Below are positions 16,780-25,120 of a stretch of 64,000 nucleotides of DNA, in pieces. Under the pieces are notes generated by a model, which was not told where the DNA came from, searched no databases, and saw only the letters and a list, made by a program, of their open reading frames with translations. Numbering within the stretch: position 1 is the first letter of the stretch; the number at the start of each line of letters is the position of its first letter. The DNA is taken from contig NZ_VOGW01000197.1 of NCBI RefSeq assembly GCF_007896895.1, forward strand, positions 38,533 to 102,532. The letters are read 5' to 3'. Made by a program: the position numbers and the translations under genes. The DNA comes from Streptomyces misionensis (GTDB taxonomy: Bacteria > Actinomycetota > Actinomycetes > Streptomycetales > Streptomycetaceae).

Positions 16780-18264
16780 ATGCTCGGATCCAGGAGATCC
16801 CGACGCAGACTCACCACCGCGCTCGCCGGCTTCGGCCTGCTCCTGACCGGAGCCGCCGTCCAGGCCGGTGCGAGCACCCCCGCCCGGGCGGCGACCGCGA
16901 CCACCCATCGCGTCCTGTTCGACAACGCCCACGCCGAGACGGCCGGCAACGCCGACTGGGTCATCTCCACCAGTCAGCCCGACCCGCTCGCCCAGAACCC
17001 CTCTCCGTCGGCCGAGACGGACTGGACCGGAGCCCTGTCCTCCTGGGGCGTGGCATTGCAGAAGACCGGCGGCTACAGCCTGAAGACGCTGCCGTCCGGC
17101 CAGAGCCTGAGCTACGGCGGCTCGTCCGCGCTGGACCTGTCCAACTTCGACACCCTGGTCCTGCCGGAGCCCAACACGCTGTTCACGGCCGCCGAGAAGA
17201 CGGCGATCATGAACTTCGTGAAGAACGGCGGCGGCCTGTTCATGATCTCCGACCACACCGGCGCCGACCGCAACAACGACGGCGCCGACGCGGTCAAGAT
17301 CCTCAACGATCTGATGACGAACAACAGCGTCGACTCCTCCGACCCGTTCGGCTTCTCGATCGACGCCCTCGACATCAGCTCCGGCTACCCGGCCGCCATC
17401 AGCGACAGCACCGACCCGGTGCTGAACGGCTCCTTCGGCAAGGTCACCAAGAGCCTGATCGCCGACGGGACGACCGCCACCCTCAAGCCCGCCGACAACT
17501 CCTCCGTCAAGGGCCTGGTCTACCGCAGCGGTTACTCGGGCAACACCGGGGCGTTCTTCCTGACCAGCACCTTCGGCAGCGGCCGCGTCGCCTTCTGGGG
17601 TGACAGCTCCCCGATCGACGACGGCACCGGCAGCCCCGGCAACACCCTGTACGACGGCTGGAACGACTCCGGCGCCACCAACGCGCCCCTCGCCCTCAAC
17701 GCCACCGCGTGGCTGGCCGGGGCCGGCGGCACCAGCGGCGGTGGCACCGGCGGTGGCGGCACGGGCGGCGGTGGCACGGGCGGCGGTGGCACCTGCACCG
17801 CGGGCCAGCTCCTGGGCAACAACGGCTTCGAGTCCGGCAACACCGCCTGGAGCGCGTCCAGCGGCGTCATCACCAACTCCACCAGCGAGTCGCCGCGTTC
17901 GGGCTCGTACTACGCCTGGCTCGACGGCTACGGCACCGCCACCACCGACACGCTCTCCCAGACGGTGACGATCCCGGCCGGCTGCACCTCGGCCAAGCTG
18001 AGCTTCTATCTGCACGTCGACACGGCCGAGACCGCCGCCACCGCCTACGACACCCTCAAGGCCCAGGTGCTCAACGGCTCCGGCACGGTCCTCGGCACCC
18101 TGGCGACGTACTCGAACCTGGACGCCGCCTCCGGCTACACCCAGCGCAGCTTCGACCTCAGCGGCTACGCCGGGCAGACCGTCACCCTGAAGTTCACCGG
18201 CACCGAGGGCTCCAAGTACCAGACCTCGTTCGTCCTGGACGACACCGCGCTCGACGTCGCCTGA
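16780..18264 (+). CDS. Secreted protein: GATase/DUF4350-like domain plus C-terminal beta-sandwich
   Basis: A 494-residue exported protein. Residues 1-38 are a signal peptide (arginine-rich start, LAGFGLLLTGAAVQAGA, then PARAAT). The first domain (about 40-310) resembles the catalytically inert glutamine-amidotransferase-like fold of DUF4350: THRVLFDNAHAETAGN, LVLPEPNTLFTAAEKTAIM, NGGGLFMISDHTGADRNNDG and GRVAFWGDSSPIDDG. A glycine/threonine linker of repeated GGGTG units follows (about 315-340). The C-terminal 150 residues form a carbohydrate-binding-like jelly roll (LLGNNGFESGNTAWSASSG; WLDGYGTATTDTLSQTVTIP) also found on Streptomyces proteases. Target unknown. Confidence 0.75.
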   Translation: MLGSRRSRRRLTTALAGFGLLLTGAAVQAGASTPARAATATTHRVLFDNAHAETAGNADWVISTSQPDPLAQNPSPSAETDWTGALSSWGVALQKTGGYSLKTLPSGQSLSYGGSSALDLSNFDTLVLPEPNTLFTAAEKTAIMNFVKNGGGLFMISDHTGADRNNDGADAVKILNDLMTNNSVDSSDPFGFSIDALDISSGYPAAISDSTDPVLNGSFGKVTKSLIADGTTATLKPADNSSVKGLVYRSGYSGNTGAFFLTSTFGSGRVAFWGDSSPIDDGTGSPGNTLYDGWNDSGATNAPLALNATAWLAGAGGTSGGGTGGGGTGGGGTGGGGTCTAGQLLGNNGFESGNTAWSASSGVITNSTSESPRSGSYYAWLDGYGTATTDTLSQTVTIPAGCTSAKLSFYLHVDTAETAATAYDTLKAQVLNGSGTVLGTLATYSNLDAASGYTQRSFDLSGYAGQTVTLKFTGTEGSKYQTSFVLDDTALDVA

Positions 18265-18278
18265 GCCGAGGAACGCGC

Positions 18279-18308
18279 AGGGGGTGGGCCCGGCGGGGCC
18301 CACCCCCT
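18279..18308. terminator. Bidirectional terminator hairpin
   Basis: A perfect 13-bp stem (AGGGGGTGGGCCC, 18279-18291, with 18296-18308) and a four-base loop sit between the convergent secreted-protein and GH2 genes. The symmetric location suits termination from both sides. Confidence 0.8.
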
Positions 18309-18310
18309 CG

Positions 18311-21052
18311 TCATGCCGCCGGCACGGTCCGCTCCGGGGTGTTCCAGCCGGAGACCCGCACCCGGGGGGCCGCGCCGTGCAGATCGGCGGTCCGGTAGAC
18401 GGCGGTCAGCGTCACCGACTCGCCCGGCCACAGCCCGACCTCGTTGTCCGACCAGCGCACCGGCAGCACCGGCGCCCCGCGCCCGTCCACCAGGTGCACA
18501 TCCGTCAGCAGCGACGGCGTCGCCCCGTCCGAGGTGTTCCGCAGTGTCACGGTCGTGGTCGACACACCGCCCGCGGACCGGGTGCCGGCCGTCACCGCCA
18601 CCGGGACCCGGGCCATCGACTCCAGGCCGGTGAGGTCGGCGTGGCCGGTCGTCGGCGTGTACCACCAGGTGGTGTGCTCCCAGTCGAGGACGTCGGGCCG
18701 GGTGGAGAGCCAGTACACGTTCCGGCTCACCTCCCGGCCGTCCGCGCCGGTCAGCACCAGCCGCAGCAGATACGTCCGGGCCAGCCCGGGGACCGACTCC
18801 GGCAGGGTCAGCGCGGTGGTGTGGGCCCCGTCCCCGGCCACCGACAGCTCGTCGGCCCTGCCGTCGTAGCGCAGGGTGCCGTCGGGGTCGAAGAGCGTGG
18901 CCCGCGCGGTGAGACCGTGGACGGCCGCGTGCCGGTTGTTCACCACCGCCACCGACCGGTCGTCGTAGGAATACTGGATGTGCAGCGGCTCGTTGGCCTT
19001 CTTCGCGCCGAAGTAGGCGCCGCCCTGGTCGAGGTAGCGGTCGGTGAGCTGCCAGTGCAGGGACGTCCAGCCGCTGTTGAACATCCAGTGCACGACCCCG
19101 GTGGCGGGCGCGTCGGGGGCCGTCGCGTTGCGGCCGTACGCCTCGAACTGGGCGCGGACGTTCTCGTACTGGGCCAGCTGCGCCTTGCGCACGTAGTCGG
19201 CGAGGCCGGCGGGGGAGCCGTAGCGGGCGGCGAGGGCCTCGTCGTACAGCGCCAGCGTGCCGAAGGTGGCGGAGGGCGAGCGGTGGTACTGCTTCGCCTT
19301 CGGGTCCTTCCAGAGGCTGTCGAGTTCGGCCGGGGTGAGCATCCGGCGCAGGGTGTCCAGGGTGGGGATGCTCGGGCCCGCGCTGGTCTCGGAGTTGAAG
19401 CCGGTGGCGCCGCCCTCCCGCTCGGCGTACCAGTAGCCGGGCGGCACCCAGTCGTAGGGGCCGGTCATCTTCATGCCCGAACGGCCCAGCCGCGGCGAGG
19501 ACTTGTCGGACGCGGCGGGGATCACCGGGAGGTTCCAGTCGGCGTCCCGCAGGGCGTCCAGGTAGTTCTTCTCGATCCTGGCGTCGGGCGCGAAGTCGCT
19601 GCCGATCAGGAAGGACAGCACGCTCGGGTGGTCGCGCAGCCGGGCGGCCTCGGCGGCCATCGACGCCTTCGCCACCGGATAGTCGCCCGGGGACCACTTC
19701 TCCCCGTTCTCCGTGCCGTTGACCTGTCCCTCCCACTTGTCGCAGCACTCCCAGCCGGGCAGGGTCAGCACGCCGTACCGGTCGGCCAGCGCGAAGAACT
19801 CGTCCGGTTCCAGGTGCCCCTCCAGGCGCAGGGTGTTGAGACCGAGGTCGACGGCGTACCGCAGCCGGTCCTCGGCGTAGCCCGCGTCCCAGCGCAGGAA
19901 CTCGTCCGGTGACCAGCCGCCGCCCTTGACCAGCAGCGGGCGCCCGTTGATCCGGTACTGGCGGGCCCCTGCGGCGTTCAGCGGCGCCCGGACGTCCCGG
20001 ATGCCGAAGGTCTCGCGCGCGGTGTCCGAGGGCGTACCGGACACGCTCGCGGTGAGGTCGAGGGAGTACAGCGGCTGCCCGCCCATCCCGGCCGGCCACC
20101 ACACCCTCGGCGCGGTGAGGCGCAGCCCGGGCACGTCGGCGGGGGAGAAGACGACGGTCCTCGTCTCGTGCGCGGCGAGCCGTACGGTCGTGCGCAGTCG
20201 CGCCCCGGCGGCCCGGCCGGTGACCTCGGCGGTGACCGGCGCGCCGGTGTCGTTGCGCACCTTCGCCCGCACGGTCAGGTCGGCGGTGGCCAGGGACGGC
20301 ACGGCCAGCCTGGTGACCACGTGCGCGTCGCGCAGCGCGACCGGGCCGCCCCGGCGCACCAGTACGTCGCGGACGATGCCCATGTTCCGGTCCGGCGGCG
20401 GCTGGAGCCAGTCGAGCCACCCCATGGTCAGGTCCTTGCTCGGCTCGTTGGGCCGGATCCGGAAGGCGACCGCGTTGCGGCCTTCCCGGACCAGCTCGGT
20501 CACGTCCAGCTCGTGCCGGGTGTACGCGCCGGTCACCTGCGCGGCGCCGGCCACCCGGTGGCCGTTGACGTAGACGTCGGCGGCCGAGACGACCCCGCTG
20601 AAGTCGAGGAAGGTGCGCCGGCCGGTGTCGCGCACGACGAAGTCGGCGCGGTACCACCAGGGCACCTCGAAGTCGGCCTTCGGGACCTTCGCCAGGTTGG
20701 TGGAGCGGAAGGGGTCCGGGTACTTCCCGGCGGCGAGCAGCGCGGCCAGCACGGTGGAGCGCGGGCCCGCCGGGTACCAGCCCCGCGCCGGGTAGCCGGG
20801 GGAGGAGACGGCCACCGGGGAGTCGTCCGTGCGCGCCGTGGACTGGATGGCGTATCCGGCGAGCGGGGTGGCGGTGCCGGCGGCCGAGGCCACCTCGGTG
20901 GTCCGGGCCGGGGCCATCGGCGCCGCGACCGGCCGCAGCGAGGGCCCGGAGGAGCGGGGGTCCACCCAGGCGCCGGTGGCGAGGGAGCCGAGCAGGGCGA
21001 GGAGGCCGGTGGCCGCGGCGAGCCTCAGGCCGGGGGCGGGGCGAGGGAACAC
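18311..21052 (-). CDS. csxA: Secreted GH2 exo-beta-D-glucosaminidase
   Basis: A 913-residue glycoside hydrolase releasing glucosamine from chitosan oligomer ends. GTG at 21052 follows TGGAG; an in-frame TTG at 21073 has no ribosome site. Signal peptide about 1-30, then the sugar-binding sandwich (YRADFVVRDTGRRTFLDFSG), immunoglobulin-like domain, TIM barrel (LGLNTLRLEGHLEPDEFF) and C-terminal sandwiches. Decisive for specificity: other GH2 enzymes have Asn-Glu at the acid/base site, while exo-glucosaminidases such as Amycolatopsis CsxA have Ser-Asp. Here it is IGSDFAPD (S485-D486), with the probable nucleophile in GFNSETSAG (E555). A CsnR-type operator lies 23 bases upstream. Confidence 0.9.
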   Translation of the reverse strand: MFPRPAPGLRLAAATGLLALLGSLATGAWVDPRSSGPSLRPVAAPMAPARTTEVASAAGTATPLAGYAIQSTARTDDSPVAVSSPGYPARGWYPAGPRSTVLAALLAAGKYPDPFRSTNLAKVPKADFEVPWWYRADFVVRDTGRRTFLDFSGVVSAADVYVNGHRVAGAAQVTGAYTRHELDVTELVREGRNAVAFRIRPNEPSKDLTMGWLDWLQPPPDRNMGIVRDVLVRRGGPVALRDAHVVTRLAVPSLATADLTVRAKVRNDTGAPVTAEVTGRAAGARLRTTVRLAAHETRTVVFSPADVPGLRLTAPRVWWPAGMGGQPLYSLDLTASVSGTPSDTARETFGIRDVRAPLNAAGARQYRINGRPLLVKGGGWSPDEFLRWDAGYAEDRLRYAVDLGLNTLRLEGHLEPDEFFALADRYGVLTLPGWECCDKWEGQVNGTENGEKWSPGDYPVAKASMAAEAARLRDHPSVLSFLIGSDFAPDARIEKNYLDALRDADWNLPVIPAASDKSSPRLGRSGMKMTGPYDWVPPGYWYAEREGGATGFNSETSAGPSIPTLDTLRRMLTPAELDSLWKDPKAKQYHRSPSATFGTLALYDEALAARYGSPAGLADYVRKAQLAQYENVRAQFEAYGRNATAPDAPATGVVHWMFNSGWTSLHWQLTDRYLDQGGAYFGAKKANEPLHIQYSYDDRSVAVVNNRHAAVHGLTARATLFDPDGTLRYDGRADELSVAGDGAHTTALTLPESVPGLARTYLLRLVLTGADGREVSRNVYWLSTRPDVLDWEHTTWWYTPTTGHADLTGLESMARVPVAVTAGTRSAGGVSTTTVTLRNTSDGATPSLLTDVHLVDGRGAPVLPVRWSDNEVGLWPGESVTLTAVYRTADLHGAAPRVRVSGWNTPERTVPAA

Positions 21053-21074
21053 AGACGGTCTCCAGGCTCGCAAA

Positions 21075-21093
21075 GTTAGGAAACTTTACTAAC
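21075..21093. promoter_or_regulatory. CsnR-type operator upstream of the GH2 glucosaminidase
   Basis: GTTAGGAAACTTTACTAAC is a 19-bp palindrome with eight of nine positions matching between arms. It closely resembles the operator known for CsnR, the ROK-family repressor of Streptomyces chitosanase genes. It lies 23 bases before the GTG of the glucosaminidase, consistent with repression relieved by chitosan oligosaccharides. No csnR gene is in the window. Confidence 0.75.
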
Positions 21094-21238
21094 CGGGCTT
21101 AAGCTAGGCGGCCCCCCGGGCACTGTCAACGACCGTCGCCCCGGCGCCCGCTGAACATCCGTCACCTTCCTTCTCCCGGCGCCACGATTCTCGTAAGGTC
21201 CCCTACCCGACGCCTCCCCGACGGTCCCAGGAGTCCTC

Positions 21239-22675
21239 ATGTCCGGTAGTCCGCCGCCCCCGGGCGGCTTCGTGCGACGGGTCGGGCTGTTCCAGGCCAC
21301 GGCCATCAACATGAGCCAGATGTGCGGCATCGGCCCCTTCGTCACCATCCCGCTGATGGTCGCCGCGTTCGGCGGCCCGCAGGCGGTCGTCGGCTTCGTC
21401 GCGGGCGCCGTGCTGGCGCTGTGCGACGGGCTGGTCTGGGCCGAGCTGGGCGCCGCGATGCCCGGCTCCGGCGGCAGTTACGTCTATCTGCGCCAGGCCT
21501 TCCAGTACCGCACCGGCCGGCTGATGCCGTTCCTGTTCGTGTGGACGGCGATGCTCTTCATCCCGCTGATCATGTCCACCGGCGTGGTCGGCTTCGTCCA
21601 GTACCTCGGCTACCTCGCCCCCGGCCTCGGCCGGACGGCGGGCGATCTGGTCGGGCTGGGCGTCATCGCCCTGGTGGTGCTCCTGCTGTGGCGCGGCATC
21701 GAGCACATCGCGCGGATCACCGCCGTGATGTGGACCGTGATGATCGCCTCGGTGGTCCTGGTGATCGCCGCCGCCGCCTCGGACTTCAGCCCGCACCTCG
21801 CCTTCGCCTACCCGGCGCACGCCTTCGACCTGACCGGCGGCGCCTTCTGGACCGGGTTCGCCGCGGGCCTGACCATCGGTGTCTACGACTACCTCGGCTA
21901 CAACACCACCGCCTACATGGGCGCCGAGATCAAGGACCCCGGCCGGGTGCTGCCGCGCTCCATCGTCTTCTCGATCCTCGGCATCATGGCGATCTACCTG
22001 CTGCTCCAGATCGGCACGCTCGGCGTCGTCGACTGGCACCGCATGACCGACCCGCACGACGTCGCCGCCACCTCCGTGGCCTCGGCGGTGCTGGAGAAGA
22101 CCTGGGGCCGGGGGGCCGCCGACACGGTCACGGTGCTCATCCTGATCACCGCGTTCGCCTCGGTGTTCACGGGCCTGCTGGGCGGCTCCCGGGTGCCGTA
22201 CGACGCCGCGCGCGACCGGGTCTTCTTCCGGCCGTACGAGCGGCTGCACCCCCGGCACCGCTTCCCGACGCTGGGCCTGGCGACCATGGGCGTGTTCACC
22301 GCGGTCGGCTTCCTGATCGGCCGGCACACCGATCTCGCCACCCTGATCCAGCTGCTCACCACCGTGATGGTGATCGTCCAGGCGCTGGCCCAGATCATCG
22401 CGCTGACGGTGCTGCGCGCCCGGCAGCCGGCCCTGCACCGGCCGTACCGGATGTGGCTCTACCCCCTGCCCGGTCTCGTGGCCTTCTCCGGCTGGTGCGT
22501 GATCTACGGCTACGCCGACCGCAACTCCCCGGGCCGCCACCCCGTCGAGTGGTCCCTGGCCTGGCTCGTCCTCGGGTGCGCGGCCTTCCTGGTGTGGGCC
22601 AGGCTGGAGCGGGTGTGGCCGTTCGGGGCGAAGGAGATCGGCGAGGAGTTCCTGGCGGAGGCGGAGCCGGTCTGA
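21239..22675 (+). CDS. APC-superfamily amino acid permease
   Basis: A 478-residue inner-membrane transporter with about twelve helices. The N-terminus shows the APC signature: VGLFQATAINMSQMCGIGPFVTIPLM (unwound helix 1 with GIG), then LCDGLVWAELGAAMPGSGGSYVYL. Further: GVYDYLGYNTTAYMGAEIKDPGRVLPRSI and LLGGSRVPYDAARD, both family hallmarks. AGGAG precedes the ATG. Substrate (amino acid or polyamine) not deducible. It diverges from the GH2 gene. It is followed by a strong hairpin at 22707-22749 that may end its transcript. Confidence 0.9.
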   Translation: MSGSPPPPGGFVRRVGLFQATAINMSQMCGIGPFVTIPLMVAAFGGPQAVVGFVAGAVLALCDGLVWAELGAAMPGSGGSYVYLRQAFQYRTGRLMPFLFVWTAMLFIPLIMSTGVVGFVQYLGYLAPGLGRTAGDLVGLGVIALVVLLLWRGIEHIARITAVMWTVMIASVVLVIAAAASDFSPHLAFAYPAHAFDLTGGAFWTGFAAGLTIGVYDYLGYNTTAYMGAEIKDPGRVLPRSIVFSILGIMAIYLLLQIGTLGVVDWHRMTDPHDVAATSVASAVLEKTWGRGAADTVTVLILITAFASVFTGLLGGSRVPYDAARDRVFFRPYERLHPRHRFPTLGLATMGVFTAVGFLIGRHTDLATLIQLLTTVMVIVQALAQIIALTVLRARQPALHRPYRMWLYPLPGLVAFSGWCVIYGYADRNSPGRHPVEWSLAWLVLGCAAFLVWARLERVWPFGAKEIGEEFLAEAEPV

Positions 22676-22706
22676 GGCTCGATGCGCTAAGATCCATGCT
22701 CTGCGT

Positions 22707-22749
22707 GAAAGCCTCCCCGGCACGGACGAAGTCCGCCGGGGAGGCTTTC
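22707..22749 (+). promoter_or_regulatory. Strong hairpin burying the next gene's ribosome site
   Basis: Arms GAAAGCCTCCCCGG (22707-22720) and CCGGGGAGGCTTTC (22736-22749) pair perfectly. A two-base bulge then leads to an inner CGGAC/GTCCG stem with loop GAA. It can terminate the permease transcript. GGGGAGG in the right arm is also the only plausible ribosome site for the ATG at 22754, so folding would hide it. A 22-codon reading frame (22696-22764) runs through the hairpin and overlaps that start out of frame. Confidence 0.65.
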
Positions 22750-22753
22750 GTTC

Positions 22754-23284
22754 ATGACCGATGACCTGATCCGCACCACGGGCGACGACACGCACGTGCG
22801 CGTCCGCCCCGCGACCATCGAGGACCGGCCCGCCGTCGAGCGGCTGTGGCTGATGTTCCGCCACGACCTGTCCGAGTTCCAGGGCACCCTGCCCGCCGCC
22901 GACGGCACGTTCCGCAGCGAGCGCGTCGACGCCGCCTTCTCCGCGCCCGGCTGGGCGCCCTACCTGCTGACCCGCGGCGACCGCGCCGCCGGGTTCGCCT
23001 TCGTACGTGGGCTCGACGGCCCCGTGCGGGTGCTCAACAGCTTCTTCGTGGTGCGCGGGGCGCGGCGCGCCGGGGTCGGGCTGCGGGCGGCGCGGGAGGT
23101 GCTGCGACGGCATCCCGGGCGCTGGGAGATCGCCTTCCAGGAGGACAACCCGGGCGCGGTCGCCTTCTGGCACCGCCTTGCCGAGGACCTCGCCCCGGGC
23201 GGCTGGACCCGCGAGGCCCGGCCGGTGCCGGGTCGCCCGGAGCTGCCGCCGGACCTGTGGATCTCCCTGACCGTGGGGTCCTGA
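22754..23284 (+). CDS. GNAT-family N-acetyltransferase
   Basis: A 176-residue acetyltransferase. Visible signatures: VRPATIEDRPAVERLWLMFRHDL at the start (typical GNAT beta1-alpha1), GFAFVRGLDGPVRVLNSFFV, the acetyl-CoA loop RGARRAGVGLRAAREVL and EIAFQEDNPGAVAFWHRLA near the end. ATG at 22754 has its only ribosome site inside the preceding hairpin. Terminated by a hairpin at 23296-23329. Substrate unknown. Confidence 0.83.
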   Translation: MTDDLIRTTGDDTHVRVRPATIEDRPAVERLWLMFRHDLSEFQGTLPAADGTFRSERVDAAFSAPGWAPYLLTRGDRAAGFAFVRGLDGPVRVLNSFFVVRGARRAGVGLRAAREVLRRHPGRWEIAFQEDNPGAVAFWHRLAEDLAPGGWTREARPVPGRPELPPDLWISLTVGS

Positions 23285-23295
23285 GCGGACAGGCG

Positions 23296-23329
23296 GGAGG
23301 GCCGGTCCGCACGGGCGCACCGGCCCTCC
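23296..23329 (+). terminator. Terminator after the GNAT gene
   Basis: GGAGGGCCGGT (23296-23306) pairs perfectly with 23319-23329, followed by a pyrimidine-rich run beginning TCCTTCTTCC. It is placed 12 bases after the acetyltransferase stop codon. Confidence 0.72.
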
Positions 23330-23409
23330 GTCCTTCTTCCTTCCTTGCGCTTCTTCCCTTGCTCGACGATCTCTCCTTCCTCGTGCTTTCCCTTGTGCTT
23401 CCTTCCCCG
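23330..23409. other. Polypyrimidine tract between convergent genes
   Basis: About 80 bases are dominated by CTTC/CCTT units on the + strand (purine-rich on the other strand), unlike anything nearby. It lies just after a terminator and at the 3' end of the SPW gene. No coding function seen. Confidence 0.5.
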
Positions 23410-23847
23410 CTAGGGCTTGGGGGTGCTCTTCGCCGCCGTGGCGGCGCACACGAGTCCGAGGGCGAGCGTCAGTGCTCCGATGACGACGTTGTTGATGATC
23501 ACGCCCGTGTCCGGGGCGGTGCCCACGATCCAGGGCGCGATGATCATCCAGATGCCCAGCGCGCACATGGCCCAGCTCAGGCCGTACATCCGCTCAGGGG
23601 CCCTGGTGAAGCCGAGTGCCAGCAGTCCGATGGCGATGCCCATGATCAGGTTGTGGGTCATGAGCGCCGGCTGGCTGGCGGTGTAGTGCACGATCCAGGG
23701 GGATGCCGCGCAGTACAGGCCGAGCAGGAACACCGGCCCGTCCACGAGCGCCACATCACGACCGCCCAGCATGCGGGCGTAGCGTTCCCGCATCTCGCCG
23801 ACGTCGGGGTGGGTCGACATGTCGCCCCGGTGCGAGACGTTGGCCAT
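23410..23847 (-). CDS. SPW-repeat membrane protein
   Basis: A 145-residue membrane protein with four hydrophobic segments. Two SPW-type repeats are seen, ASPWIVHYTAS and IAPWIVGTAPD, each preceding a helix pair, as in the SPW family (PF03779). The N-terminal 40 residues are hydrophilic (HPDVGEMRERYARMLGG). AAGGAGA eight bases before the ATG at 23847 fixes the start. Function unknown; relatives occur in many actinobacteria, often one gene alone. Confidence 0.82.
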   Translation of the reverse strand: MANVSHRGDMSTHPDVGEMRERYARMLGGRDVALVDGPVFLLGLYCAASPWIVHYTASQPALMTHNLIMGIAIGLLALGFTRAPERMYGLSWAMCALGIWMIIAPWIVGTAPDTGVIINNVVIGALTLALGLVCAATAAKSTPKP

Positions 23848-24035
23848 GACTCTCGTCTCCTTCGGCTGTGCAGACCGGACCTCTTCCACCGCGTCGTTCG
23901 AAGAGCGCGGCAGTACCCATTTTGCTCTTATCGGCGGCTTATGTGTAGAGGGGGTCGATTGTCATGTACGGGGGTTGCCCGGCAAGGCGGTTCACCGGTC
24001 CCGCCGCCGCGGGCGGCTGTGGCACACTCCGCCGA

Positions 24036-24944
24036 ATGATCTTCGAAACAGTCACCGCGCAGGCCTCCGGCAGCTTCCGGATGGGCGATCTGACCGTGCG
24101 CCGCATCGGCCTCGGGGCCATGCGGCTCACCGGCAGCGCCGCATTCCACCTGGGCACGCCCAGCGACCGGGAGCGCTCGATCACCGTGCTGCGCCGGGCC
24201 GTCGAGCTCGGCGTGAACCACATCGACACCGCCGCCTTCTACTTCTCCGCCCGCCGCTCCGCCAACGAGCTGATCAACACGGCCCTCGCCCCGTACGCCG
24301 ACGACCTGGTGATCGCCGCCAAGGTGGGCCCCTTCCGCGACTGGTCCGGCGAGTGGGGCACCTCCGCGCGCCCCGACCAGCTGCGCGCCCACGTCGAGGA
24401 GAACCTGCGCCAGCTCGGCCGCGACCACCTCGACCTGGTCTATCTGCGCCGGATGCGCCAGGAGTCCATCGCCGAGCACTTCGGCGCCCTGGCCGAACTG
24501 CGCGCGGCGGGGCTGATCCGGCACCTCGGCATCTCGTCCGTCGCGCCCCGGCACCTGACCGAGGCGCTGGGCATAGCACCGGTGGTCGCCGTGCAGAACC
24601 GGTACGGCCTCGGCACCCGCGACCCCGAGACCGACGAGCTGCTGCGGATGTGCGGCGAGCGGGGCATCGCCTTCGTGCCGTACTACGCCATGGCCGGCAA
24701 GGGCGCCGAGGCCGGTGCCGTGGAGCCCGGCCCGGACGACGAGACGCGGGCCGTGGCCCGCGCGCACGGGGCGAGCCCCGCCCAGGTCCAGCTCGCCTGG
24801 ACCCTCCAGCGGGGCTCGCACGTCCTCGCCATCCCGGGCACCGGAAACCCCGACCACCTCGTCGAGAACATCGCCGCCGGCGCCCTGCGCCTCACCCCCG
24901 GCGAACTGAGCCGTCTCGAGGCGGGAACGGCGCCTCGGGCGTAG
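24036..24944 (+). CDS. Aldo/keto reductase
   Basis: A 302-residue NADPH-dependent oxidoreductase with an (alpha/beta)8 barrel. Seen: LTVRRIGLGAMRLTG at the N-terminus, GVNHIDTAAFYF with the catalytic Asp and Tyr, VIAAKVGP with the catalytic Lys, DLVYLRR where most relatives have a histidine, GLIRHLGISS and a C-terminal coenzyme segment LAIPGTGNPDHLVENIAA. The expected active-site His after the DLV(Y) strand reads as arginine, which is also seen in some family branches. ATG at 24036; ribosome site weak. A GC-rich dyad after the stop may terminate it. Confidence 0.83.
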   Translation: MIFETVTAQASGSFRMGDLTVRRIGLGAMRLTGSAAFHLGTPSDRERSITVLRRAVELGVNHIDTAAFYFSARRSANELINTALAPYADDLVIAAKVGPFRDWSGEWGTSARPDQLRAHVEENLRQLGRDHLDLVYLRRMRQESIAEHFGALAELRAAGLIRHLGISSVAPRHLTEALGIAPVVAVQNRYGLGTRDPETDELLRMCGERGIAFVPYYAMAGKGAEAGAVEPGPDDETRAVARAHGASPAQVQLAWTLQRGSHVLAIPGTGNPDHLVENIAAGALRLTPGELSRLEAGTAPRA

Positions 24945-24951
24945 GGGTCCC

Positions 24952-24972
24952 GCGGCGCCGGACCGGCGCCGC
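24952..24972. terminator. Short GC hairpin after aldo/keto reductase
   Basis: GCGGCGCC (24952-24959) pairs with GGCGCCGC (24965-24972) across a five-base loop, eight bases after the stop codon. No U-tract follows, so termination strength is uncertain. Confidence 0.45.
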
Positions 24973-25063
24973 GCGCCGCACGGCCGGGCTCCGGCTCGCG
25001 GTGATCGGCCGGGACCGCCGCGTCCGCCCGCGGGACCTCACGGGGTATCGCGCGCTCGTATGA

Positions 25064-25077
25064 CTACCATCGTGTAG
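25064..25077. promoter_or_regulatory. Candidate BlaI/MecI-type operator
   Basis: A CTAC-N6-GTAG dyad sits 44 bases before the blaI-like start. BlaI/MecI operators are built on TACA/TGTA-containing half-sites, so the resemblance is partial and the spacing here is slightly wider. Confidence 0.35.
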
Positions 25078-25120
25078 ACGGTCCGCACACGGACGAGGAG
25101 GATGGGGTGAGAACGTATCC

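Noticed and set aside
21203..23566. A 787-codon minus-strand open frame opposite the permease and GNAT
   Set aside because: Histidine/glutamate/glutamine-rich composition with no fold, and the opposite strand encodes clear transporter and acetyltransferase signatures.
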